From Cytophagaceae bacterium (GTDB lineage: Bacteria; Bacteroidota; Bacteroidia; Bacteroidales; Marinilabiliaceae): DNA of 38,844 nt. Position numbers and translations under genes: made by a program. The stretch covers positions 1 to 38,844 of the forward strand of contig JAITVO010000130.1 of assembly GCA_031285765.1 (NCBI GenBank). The letters are read 5' to 3'. This document shows, one piece after another, positions 1 to 10,100 of this stretch (position 1 is the first letter of the stretch; each line of letters begins with the position of its first letter). Below the pieces are notes generated by a model that was given only the letters and a program-made list of their open reading frames with translations, ran no database searches and was not told the origin of the DNA.

Positions 1-130
1 GGCGAAATTTAAGACGGAGGGTGCGGTTATAAAACTCGCCCGGCGAAATCGAAGAATATCGCAGTGTTTGATAAAATTGTCATGGTGAAATAGAAGAGCA
101 AATATGTTATATTAACATCTTCAACAAAAT
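1..130 (-). repeat. degenerate 21/42-bp-period array (array 1), truncated by the window start
   Basis: On the minus strand ATTTCACC / ATTTCGCC / ATTTCGCC recur exactly 42 nt apart, with a weaker 21-nt sub-period. The + strand shows ggcgaaattt, ggcgaaatcg and ggtgaaatag at about 1, 42 and 84. Confidence 0.55.
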
Positions 131-220
131 ACAGTGATACATCATATTTTGCACCGCCATGCTCACCGTAAAGGCTCACGATGAAAGTAGCTTTAGCAAT
201 ACCATCTTCAACATAGCATC

Positions 221-1333
221 TCACACAATCTTAAACATTCCACCCGGACGGCTTTTAACCAATCCTTTAAACTCAAGTTCGAGCAGTGAAGACGACGCTT
301 TGCCAACCGGCAGTTCGCATCTAAAAGCAAGTACATTCAGGTTGAGTTCCTTTTCTACAAGCAGTATGTCCATAATCTTTTTTTCTTCGGGAGTTTCGGG
401 CTGTGCAAATATTGATTTCTGAATGGTATTGCTTTTCGGGTTGCGTTGCCAGTTTAGTATATATTCCAAATCTTCAACCGATTCGAGCAGATTGGCTCTG
501 TTGGATTTAATAAGTCTGTTGCAGCCTGCCGAAGCCTCGTCGCCAATGCGTCCGGGCAATGCAAACACATCACGATTATAATCGCTGGCAATGCTTGCAG
601 TGATAAGCGCACCGCCTTTTTGAGCCGATTCAACCACAATAACAGCATCCGAAAGCCCCGCAACAATACGGTTGCGACGAACAAAATTCTGCTTGTCGGG
701 TTGTGTACCGCTCATAAACTCGGCAACGAGCGCACCGTTAGCAACCATTTCGCGTGCTGTGTGGCTGTGTGTGGCGGGATAAATACGGTCGAGCCCGTGA
801 GCAAGCACCGCAACGGTCGTCATCCTGTGTTTCAACGCAGCACGGTGTGCGCAGATGTCGATACCGTAGGCTAATCCGCTCACAATTACAGTGTCGGGAT
901 AAATTTGCGCCAGTTCGCTCACAATTTGTTCGCAAAACGAAATGCCATAATCGGTAGGACGGCGTGTTCCAACTACACTTATCATTTTCGTCGAATCAAA
1001 ATCGGCATTTCCCATGCTGTATAACAGTATGGGCGCGTCGTCGCAATTAGTAAGCCTTTTAGGGAAATCATCATCCAGAAAGAAAAAAATATCAATACCG
1101 TGTTTCGCAACAAAATCCATCTCCTTTTGAGCTTTTTGCAGCAATGCCTCCTTGTTGATGGAGTTGAGCATATCCGATATATGCTTTCCTATTCCCGGAA
1201 CTTTATCAAAAGGAAATCTTTTCTCTTCAAAAAGAAATTCAACAGAGCCAAAATAGGCAACCAGCGTGCGCGCAAGCTTCGGACCTATGCCTTTTATCAG
1301 GCTCAATGCTATTTTGTAAATGTGTTCAGGCAT
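221..1333 (-). CDS. dprA: DNA-processing protein DprA (Rossmann-fold DNA-binding, natural transformation)
   Basis: 370-aa ORF with typical DprA motifs: helix-hairpin-helix-like N-terminus (LIKGIGPKLA, VPGIGKHI), SVVGTRRPTDYG, VSGLAYGIDICAHRAAL, TVAVLAHGLDRIYPATH, KQNFVRRNRIVAGLSDAVIVVESAQKGGALITA, and a C-terminal winged-helix-like region. Confidence 0.96.
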   Translation of the reverse strand: MPEHIYKIALSLIKGIGPKLARTLVAYFGSVEFLFEEKRFPFDKVPGIGKHISDMLNSINKEALLQKAQKEMDFVAKHGIDIFFFLDDDFPKRLTNCDDAPILLYSMGNADFDSTKMISVVGTRRPTDYGISFCEQIVSELAQIYPDTVIVSGLAYGIDICAHRAALKHRMTTVAVLAHGLDRIYPATHSHTAREMVANGALVAEFMSGTQPDKQNFVRRNRIVAGLSDAVIVVESAQKGGALITASIASDYNRDVFALPGRIGDEASAGCNRLIKSNRANLLESVEDLEYILNWQRNPKSNTIQKSIFAQPETPEEKKIMDILLVEKELNLNVLAFRCELPVGKASSSLLELEFKGLVKSRPGGMFKIV

Positions 1334-1351
1334 TGTTAAAATTGTTTTTGG

Positions 1352-1807
1352 TTAATTGGCGCTGCCTGTGCTGTTTATAAACTGTATAAAGGCATCCCGC
1401 TGCAAACGCGGCATTGCTGAAAATCCTATTGCAGGGTAGCGTGCAATCCGCCCTCTTAAATTCTCATATATGTGGACGAAACAAATAATTCCGCCAAAAT
1501 ATTTCTTCGCAACAGCTTTGTCAAAACGGTTTGCAGGTACCTGAAACATTCTGAACCGCCGCCATACAGGAAACAGGTTGTAATGCTTAATATACATTAT
1601 GCCATTTGTTATTTCGGCGTTCACATAATAAAACCCGCCTGTGTAAAAAAGGAGCGTAACCAATATCAGCAAACCGCTTGCAACAATTTGTACCCAGTGT
1701 TCGCACTCAAATTCAAAAAAGAATGTTGACGTGAGCGCAATAAGCAACACAAGCCATACAACAGCAAAAATGAAAGATGCTTTACGCGATGTTTTTTTAT
1801 TATTCAT
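1352..1807 (-). CDS. small membrane protein of unknown function (two predicted TM helices)
   Basis: 151-aa ORF just upstream of dprA on the same strand; hydrophobic segments FIFAVVWLVLLIALTSTFFF and QIVASGLLILVTLLFYTGGFYYV; the rest looks PH-like (weak). Confidence 0.7.
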   Translation of the reverse strand: MNNKKTSRKASFIFAVVWLVLLIALTSTFFFEFECEHWVQIVASGLLILVTLLFYTGGFYYVNAEITNGIMYIKHYNLFPVWRRFRMFQVPANRFDKAVAKKYFGGIICFVHIYENLRGRIARYPAIGFSAMPRLQRDAFIQFINSTGSAN

Positions 1808-2073
1808 ATTCGTTATTTATTGTTCTATATTCAGGCGCTGTAATTTTTTGCAAATAAATGTTTTTCCCTGTATTGTCCCTTGCAGGAGCAGTTATAAACC
1901 GCATTTATCCTCACAAAGAGTTATAAAGCCTAAATTCGTTCATCTATTCGGCACAAAAATAACAGAATTATAATATACAAAAAAACTATTTTTCAACTAA
2001 GCATATTTTTTATATGGCAAGCACACGAAATTTTTGGGGCAGTTAGATTTATCAGTAAGTAAGCGTTCATATT

Positions 2074-2195
2074 TATACTCAAACAAAAATGGTTTGCAAA
2101 TAACAGAGGATTCCAGTTTTTAACTGTTCAGTTTTATTTATTGACAAGGGGATTAATCCCCTTGTTGCTTTTATTCGTAAATCAATTCTGTTTGA
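2074..2195. repeat. 122-bp inverted-repeat element, copy 1 (MITE-like)
   Basis: tatactcaaacaaaaatggtttgcaaataac...ttgacaaggggattaatccccttg...ttattcgtaaatcaattctgtttga; nearly identical to 25365-25486 (one visible mismatch). Imperfect terminal inverted repeats of ~26 bp and an internal perfect palindrome aaggggattaatcccctt. Confidence 0.85.
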
Positions 2196-2224
2196 GTATA
2201 AGCAACATATAAATAGTTATTTTG

Positions 2225-2400
2225 TGTCCCGTAAGGGACAGCATGTTGGTAGAAAATCGGCATTACACCCCGTTGCGTAGTCCCGTATGGGACGGAATGT
2301 GAGATGGTCTGCTGCGTACCCAGACGGCACGCGGCGACGCGCTGCAACCGTCTTTTTACCAACATTTCGTCCCATACGGGACGACGGTGAACAGTATATC
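2225..2400. repeat. REP-like palindromic repeat (GTCCCGTAaGGGAC family), copy A
   Basis: tgtcccgtaagggaca, agtcccgtatgggacg and cgtcccatacgggacg within 180 bp, plus a GC-rich hairpin agacggcacgcg gcga cgcgctgcaaccgtct. Related to 23076-23180. Confidence 0.75.
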
Positions 2401-2660
2401 ATCAATAGAATTGATACTGTAAGTATATACTGCTTAATTATGAACAGTTACTTATAACTGTTTGCAAAAAGCATAAAACCTCATTTACAAATAAAAAACA
2501 GCCGAAAATAAAAAGCTCTACCTTCTCCATTTTCAACTTTTCGACCATTTCACACACCATTCTCCTGTTTTATATTGAAATATCTCCAATAAATTGGTGT
2601 TCTCAAATAAATTGCATTTATTTGCACCCAATTTTACACCTGAATATTATACAAACAGTT

Positions 2661-3437
2661 ATGCGTAATCTATTTTTTTTGCTGATTATGATTGGTTTAG
2701 CGTCTTGTGCCGGTTCCAATAAAGAAACCGAAAACCGAATACAGCTGTTCAACGGCGAAAATCTGGACGGTTGGACGGTGAAAATAACCGGATATCCGGC
2801 AGGCGAAAATTTTGGGAACACTTTCAGAGTCGAAAATGGCATATTAAAAGTGTGTTACGATGCCTACGACACTTTTGATAATCGTTTCGGACATATTTTT
2901 ACCAACGAAAAATATTCGCATTACAAATTGTGGGTCGAGTACCGTTTTACCGGCGAGCAAGTTGCCGGCAGTCCGGAATGGGCGTATCGAAACAGCGGTG
3001 CAATGCTTCACTGTCAGTCGCCGCAGTCGATGGACATCAATCAGGATTTTCCGGTTTCGATTGAGGCGCAAATGCTTGGAGGCAATGGAACCGACGAGCG
3101 CGCAACCGGAAGTGTGTGTACGCCCGGAACCGAAATCTGCATCGACGGCAAGCCTTACGGCGAACACTGTTATTCGTCGCGCTCAAAAACATATCACGGC
3201 GACCGGTGGGTTACGCTTGAGATGGTTGTTTTGGGCGACAGCATTGTACATCATATTATTGATGGCGACACCATTTTAAGCTATACACACCTTACTGTTG
3301 GCGGAGGCAATGTAAATCCTGTGCCTGCCATTCCTTTCGGCACATTAAGCGAAGGGCATATTTCGTTGCAGTCCGAAAGTCATCCGGTTGAATTCCGAAA
3401 GGTGGAATTGCTGAATTTGAGTGAAAAGAGAAGATAG
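2661..3437 (+). CDS. DUF1080 / 3-keto-disaccharide-hydrolase-like lipoprotein
   Basis: Preferred start is the ATG at 2661 (MRNLFFLLIMIGLASCAGS, lipobox LASC) rather than ORF start 2622. Body motifs IQLFNGENLDGWTVK...FRVENGILKV...NSGAMLHCQSPQSM...PVSIEAQMLGG...GHISLQSESHPVEFRKVELL are typical of DUF1080. Confidence 0.9.
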   Translation: MRNLFFLLIMIGLASCAGSNKETENRIQLFNGENLDGWTVKITGYPAGENFGNTFRVENGILKVCYDAYDTFDNRFGHIFTNEKYSHYKLWVEYRFTGEQVAGSPEWAYRNSGAMLHCQSPQSMDINQDFPVSIEAQMLGGNGTDERATGSVCTPGTEICIDGKPYGEHCYSSRSKTYHGDRWVTLEMVVLGDSIVHHIIDGDTILSYTHLTVGGGNVNPVPAIPFGTLSEGHISLQSESHPVEFRKVELLNLSEKRR

Positions 3438-3460
3438 AAGATGGCTGTGTAAAAAGTATT

Positions 3461-3576
3461 TTTGAACACGGATGGCGCGGATTTTTGCCGATAACACAAA
3501 GAAACGGGACTAATATATGTGCCATATTATTTATATAGCAATCTGCAAAAATCTGCATTATTCGCGTTCAAAAAAA
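3461..3576. repeat. inverted interspersed repeat (gaacacggatgrcgcggatt family)
   Basis: Left arm tttttgaacacggatggcgcggatttttgc and right arm gcaaaaatctgcattattcgcgttcaaaaaa are imperfect inverse complements; a related half copy is at 27059-27100. Confidence 0.6.
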
Positions 3577-3649
3577 ATATATTTTGAACACCGATGCAAG
3601 GTGTTTTTTCCATAAAGGCGCGATTAATCGCGTCTTTACACTATGCTGA

Positions 3650-3840
3650 CAACGTTTTTTTGTTTATGATTATGCCGTATACCGAGGCGAAAAATTTTTA
3701 CCATATCGGTAGGGTTTCGGTTATTTTGAAAAAAAATCGCTTTTGCCTCATTTTTTTGATGAATGACAGAAAATTTTTGACGAATGAAAGAAAATCGTTG
3801 ACGAAAAAATATTTTAACACCGAAACAGAATAACATCGGA
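3650..3840 (-). repeat. degenerate 21-bp-period array (array 3)
   Basis: Two clear adjacent 21-mers on + (atgacagaaaatttttgacga / atgaaagaaaatcgttgacga); flanking units are more degenerate. On minus: CGTCAACGATTTTCTTTCATT / CGTCAAAAATTTTCTGTCATT / CATCAAAAAAATGAGGCAAAA. Confidence 0.45.
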
Positions 3841-4118
3841 CAGTTTGTCCATAACGAATTGTAATGCTATAATGTTTTGAAATATAGCTGAATAAATACA
3901 TATCTACCATTAATACTCTTTTATAGGCTTATTTTGCAGATAACCTTTGAAAATGTACTTTTGTAACCTATTTTGACAACCGGCGTACAAATTGCCAATT
4001 TACAAAGTCCCAACGTAAAGTGTTAATTAAATTAACAACAAAACCGGCGTAACAGCTTTTTTATCGTGGCAGGTTGATTTTTCAATTGTTTCGAGTTTTA
4101 CTGTTGCAAAAATTATTT

Positions 4119-4126
4119 TAACTTTG
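4119..4126 (+). promoter_or_regulatory. candidate Bacteroidetes -7 promoter element (TAnnTTTG)
   Basis: TAACTTTG 56 bp upstream of the giant ORF's ATG; matches the TAnnTTTG consensus of the primary sigma factor in Bacteroidetes. No clear -33 element was identified. Confidence 0.5.
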
Positions 4127-4181
4127 CGTCATTTTTAATGATAGAATATTATTACATGTTTGACCTAAAATTTTTAGAGTT

Positions 4182-7100
4182 ATGAACAGCAAGTATATAC
4201 ACAGGATTATTGCAGCAATATTTTTGCTTTCCCTCTTTGTTGGAAGTGGAACCAGTTTTGCGCAAACAACAAAGGAACGTAGAGATGCTCATACAGCATT
4301 ATTACAAAAATATGCAAAAGGAACAGGTTCTAAAGGAGGGTCAGGTACTTTTACCAATCTTGATGCTGCATATTGTAGTGACAATGTGAATGATTATTAT
4401 GAATTAAGTATTCCAAATCTTCCATCATCGAATATTATAAGAATAGTTTGGTCAGTTACTGAAGCGAGAACAGGTACCACAATACCATATACTCCCTTAG
4501 GTAATGACATTGGACTTTCTATAGCTGATATTGATGAATCTTTGTATGGCGATGAGGGTTATATAATGTTGTCAATTACATATCAGATTATATTACGTCC
4601 CCCAGCACAACCAATACAGGGTTCTGATTATACAGTGATATATAAAAGTCCTAAACAGTTTAATTTCAAACAGGAATTTACAATTTGTGAGGGAGAATCC
4701 CAAATTTTAACTCTGCCTGAGTCGGAACCATTTGTTGATTATCAACTCATGAAAGGAACGGAAGCTGTTGGGAGCCTTAAAGAAGGTACCGGAGCACCCA
4801 TTGAATTTGAGGTTACGGAGGCAGGCGAATATTATGTTAGAGCACATAATCGCTATAGTATTGATGGAGGTATGGATTGCAATAAAGGGATGACAGGTGT
4901 TGCTACCCTTACGGTCAGTCCACGTCCTAAGTTTGATTTTTTGCCAAACAATAATTTTATTATATGTGCAGGTGATCCTTTAGATGTGCAAACAAATCTA
5001 ACGCTTAATCCAAGTGATTTAAATAATGATAACGAAAACGATTATACTTATTCATGGAGTGCTACTGGTCCTAATGGATACAGTTATACAGGAAACGTGA
5101 AAAATCTATCAATTGCAGAAGACGTGTTGGTAGATGCCGGTACTTATACATTTGCGTTAACAGTTATCAATGTAAATTACTCTATCGGAGAAGGTTGTCC
5201 TGCTACAAAAAGCGTTACAGTTACCGTTAACGAAAACCCCGAAGTAACAATCGACCCTGTTGAACCATTGTGTGTGGATGCAGCCTTAACAATCACCACG
5301 AATGTGGACAAGGGAACAGGTCCCTATACCTACAAATGGTACAAAGGCAACGAGTTGCTGCCATCCGAAACATCATCATCATATTCCAAAGCGAACATCA
5401 CAATTGCCGATGCGGGAACATATAAAGTGATTGTAACCGATGTCAACGGTTGTGGCTCAGCCGAAGCTACGGTAACAGTTACCGTTAATCCCCTGCCGGT
5501 TGCCCAACCCACGTCTAATTCCCCTGTTTGCGAAGGCGAAGATATTCATTTAGAGGCAAACAGCGGTAATTTTGATTATGCTTGGAGGCACCAGTCGAAC
5601 GGATTCAGCACAACCGAACAGAATCCGGTAATTACAGATGCTACTCTTCAGGATGGGGACGTGTATTATTTAAAGATTACAGACAAAGAAACAGGATGCA
5701 CAAGTATCGAAGCCTCTGTAACAGTTGTTGTAAACGCCAAGCCCGTGTTTGACCCGCAGGCCGAAAAAAATCCCGTATGCGAAGGCGAGGATGTAAATTT
5801 AAAAGGAAACATTACAACTCCCGATTCCAATATACAGTCCATTTTGTGGACAGGTACCAATGTTGCAGATGGAACCACCGAAAACATCACAGTGCAGGGA
5901 TTAACCCCCGGCACACATACATTTTATCTGCGTGTTGAAACTACCGATGGCTGTGAGGATATAAAAGAGGTTGACGTGGTTGTTCACGAGCATTTTGAAG
6001 TTGAAATTCAACACCTGAGTCCTTATTGCGAGGAAGAGGCAATCAGTTTGTTTGCAAGCATTACCGGAGGCGCAGCCAGTGGTGCTGTGTACCATTACCA
6101 GTGGCAGTTTGCAGCAGGCGAAACACCTGATGAAGGCGATTTTAGTAATATTGGCGGCGATTCGCCCACTTTGGAGGTAACAGCCAGTGCAGTTGTCGCT
6201 CATCAGGGTACTTACAGGGTGAAAGTAACAACCGAAGGCAATACTGTTTGCGATGCAACCGACAACGAGTATGTTGTTGTGAATCCAACGCCAACATTCG
6301 ACCTTAATTATGTTAATAAGAAAAACTATTGTCCGGGCGATGTATTGACCATTTCGGTAGAAAACCTGTTGCCAGCCGGAAATTACACTTACCAATGGAC
6401 TTTAAACGGAGCTGCTATTGGAAGTAACACTGCTACTTACAGTAAAACAGTAGTGGACAGTGCTACCGACGGTGGCACCTACAAAGTGGTGGTAACGAAT
6501 ACCGACACTGGATGTCCTGCCGAAGACGAAGTTGAAATAACGGTATATGAAAAACCGCTAGTTTCGTTTCCTGCAAATCCCATAGAAATTTGTGCAGGAA
6601 CTCCGTTTACAATTGAACCAACCGTAACACCCGGAACGGCTGACGACTATAATTTTTACTGGACTCTGCCCGACGGCACACACCCAACCACATCCACAAT
6701 AACTGTTAGTGCTGCCAGTGCTTTGCACGATGGTACTTATGAAGTAAAGGTAACTCACAAAACCCAAAACTGCGAGTCCGAAGAAGAGTCGGTACTCGTA
6801 AAAGTGTTTGCCCTGCCGGTTGCCAATGCCGGTGCCGATTTTGCTGTTTGCGAAGGCAGTGCGCTCACATTGCGGGGTTTACCCAATGACATGGATGTAT
6901 ATACATGGAGCGGTCCCGGCGGATTCACCTCAAATGAACAGAATCCATCGGTAACAGCAAACGCCGAAAATGGCGTTCACAACGGCACTTACACCCTGAC
7001 CGTGCAATCCGGTGATGGCTGTGTGAGCACTGCCGACGAAGTTGTTGTAACTGTTAACGAAACCCCGGAAGCTACAATTGATGGAGATACCGAACTTTGT

Positions 7101-10100
7101 CTTAATCCGGGCGGACCTTGGAGTTTGGAGGCTACACCGAAACCTGCCGGCGGTAATTATGTTAACTGGGAATGGCGAAAAGACGATCCGAATAGCCCAA
7201 CAGTTATTGGCAACAGTGCACGATACGAAAAGGCAACTGTGGAGGAGAGCGATGCAGGGCGTTACTATGTGTCGTTTACCGATAACACTACAAACTGTTC
7301 GTCGTATGCTTTTATCAACGTAACAGTTAATTCGGTTGATGCAACATTAAACCTTACTACTCCGCCTCCTTACTGTGAGGCAAATGAAATAACATTTCTT
7401 GCTGGCGACAAAAACGCAGGTACAGGTATAAATTATACCTATCAGTTTTTTATCAATGATATTTCGCAAGGTGCGCCTGCTGCAATTAATATATTTAAAC
7501 ACACTTTTACGAGTGCTGATTTTGGGAGCAACCTTTCAATAACAGTAAAAATTTCGGTTGAGGTAACAAATAACGATACAGGTTGCAAAGGCACGAAGGA
7601 TACAACTATCACCATTTACCGAACTCCCAATGTAAACTTAACAGTTATTCCCGGTTCGAGTGTGTGTATTAATGAAAAAATTACAGTAACCGCAACAACA
7701 GGGTACGATACATACACTTTTTATGTTAATGACGAAGAAGTGCAAACAGGTGCTGCTAATGTTCTGGAATATACTCCAACAGCAACAGGTTCGTACAAAT
7801 TTGAAGTTTTAACATCTGCCACATCAAAATGCACAACTTTCACAGGTCCCGAAACCGTTACAGTACACCCGTTGCCCGAAATCAAGCTGGTGAGCGAAAA
7901 CCTTAATAACACAATCAACCCCACCAATACTGTTATCTGCTTGGGCGATAAAGTTAAATTTACCGCTTCGGGCGGTGTTGCATACCGTTTTTTCAGGGGC
8001 GAAAATGAAATAGCACCACTTGATTTTACAAGCCGTTCCGAAATTACATTAGACGATATAACAGAAGATGAAACAATAACCGTAATTGGGAAGGATGTCA
8101 ATGGATGTGAAAACACCTCTTGGCTTGATATTAAGGTAATCAGTGAAACGCCGTTGCTGGTAATAGAGCCTGCCGAGCCGGTTTGCGCCGACCAGCCGGT
8201 TCAACTGGTTGCTTCGCTTGGAGGAACTTATTATAAGTTTTACAAAAGCGCTGGAGATGAGCTGTTATATGAGGGAACAGCCAACAGTTGCACTGTAACA
8301 CCACCGTTAACCGACGGAGCAATGTATTATGCTTTGGTAACCTATAGTTCGGGCTGTACATTCCAGACTGAAGATGTTACACTGTCGGTAAAGCCGCTTC
8401 CAGTTGTTACACTGGTTGAGAAAGATGGAAAGACGGAAGTTTGTGCAGGCGAGTCGGTAACCTTTGTAGCCACCGGAGGTGTGAGCTACGATTTTTATCT
8501 TGATGGAGCAATGGCACAGTCAAACGCCGGAGCTGAATATTCTGTTTCCAATCTTCAGAACTCTATCACAGTTTATGTAGTGGTAACAAATAGCGATGGC
8601 TGCTCGAAACGCTCTAACGATTTAACCATAACAGTACACCCGTTGCCCACAATAACTTTGAATGAAGCAATCACCGAAACAGTTAGTGTGTGTCCAAATA
8701 CTGATTTTACCTTTACTGCTGCAGGTGGCGACGAATACAAGTTTGTCAGTATCGCAACCGGCGGTGTTGAAACTAATCTGCGCGGCTGGGGAGCCGATAA
8801 TACTTATCAACAGAACATTACCGAAGATATAACCATAAAAGTTTACGGCAGGAACACCACCACAGATTGCGAAAACTTTGCAACACTTACTGTTGATGTA
8901 ATGGAGGAAAGTCCTGTACTGGAAATTATTCCCGCTACACCCGTTTGTGCCGATGGTATGGTTCAATTGCGTGTAACCGACAACAGCGGTATTGGTTATC
9001 AGTTTTTCAGGAAGAGCACAGGCGGCGATATACTATTGTCGCCCATTGGTACGGATGAACTCTACGAATGCACCATAACAGGGACACCCGAACTACCGCT
9101 CGAAGATGGAGCGTATTATGCCAAAGTAACCTATGGTACCGAAGCACTCCAGTGTACATTCTCAACAAATGATGTTTTATTGGATGTTAATGAACTTCCT
9201 GAAATTAACTTGAATGCGGAAAATAGTAGCGGCAATCCAGTAGCGGCAGTCTGTTCGGATGACGAAGTAACCTTTACTGCCACTGGAGGAACGGCGTATG
9301 AGTTCCATATCGAAGTTGATGGAGTTGAGCAACCGGTTTATTCAAGCACTACCGGTGTCTATACCACCGCCTTCACAGCTGTGGAACAGCCGGTAACTGT
9401 TACGGTTTATGCAAGGGGGAAAGGAACGAATGGCTGTTGGGCAAACTCGGATGTGTTAACCATAACGGTGAATCCGTTGCCCAAAATAGAGTTGAATGGT
9501 GAAACCAATGGAACAGTCAGCGTGTGTCCGAACACAAACTGTCGCTTTACTGCTACCGGTGGCAACGAGTACATGTTTGTAAGCATTGCAAACGATGGTA
9601 CCGGTGTTGAAACTAATCTGCGCGGCTGGGGAGCCGATAATACTTATCAGCGGAACAACATTACCGAAGATATAACCATAAAAGTTTATGGCCGGAACAC
9701 CACAGGGTGCGTAAACTTTGCAACACTCACTGTTGATGTAATCAATCAAACTCCAACTCTGACGTTTGAGCCTGTTGCCACCGAAGGGGCGATTTGCAGT
9801 AATGAGCAGGTTAAGCTGGTTGCGTTGCCCGAAGGAGGTTCGGTGTATGCGTTCTACGACAGTAATGATGTGTTATTGTATCAGGGAGCAAACAATTATT
9901 GTATAGTGAACCCGCCGTTGGTTGATGGCGCTGAATACAGGGCGGTAGTAACTTACAGTTCCGGCGATATTACGTGCAATTACGAAACAGCCTTAACACC
10001 GTTGCGCATTAATACAGCCCCTGTTATCACTTTATTTGAAGCGCAAAATGGCGATGGCAATCAAATATCGTCGGTTTGTAAAAACGGGCAAGTGATATTT

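Noticed and set aside
27-224. 65-aa minus ORF overlapping the dprA stop (GTGA)
   Set aside because: Falls mostly in the degenerate 21/42-bp array, has a GTG start and no recognisable domain.
2171-2405. Minus ORFs with VPYGT... translation
   Set aside because: Translation of palindromic repeat DNA (GTCCCGTATGGGAC), not protein coding.
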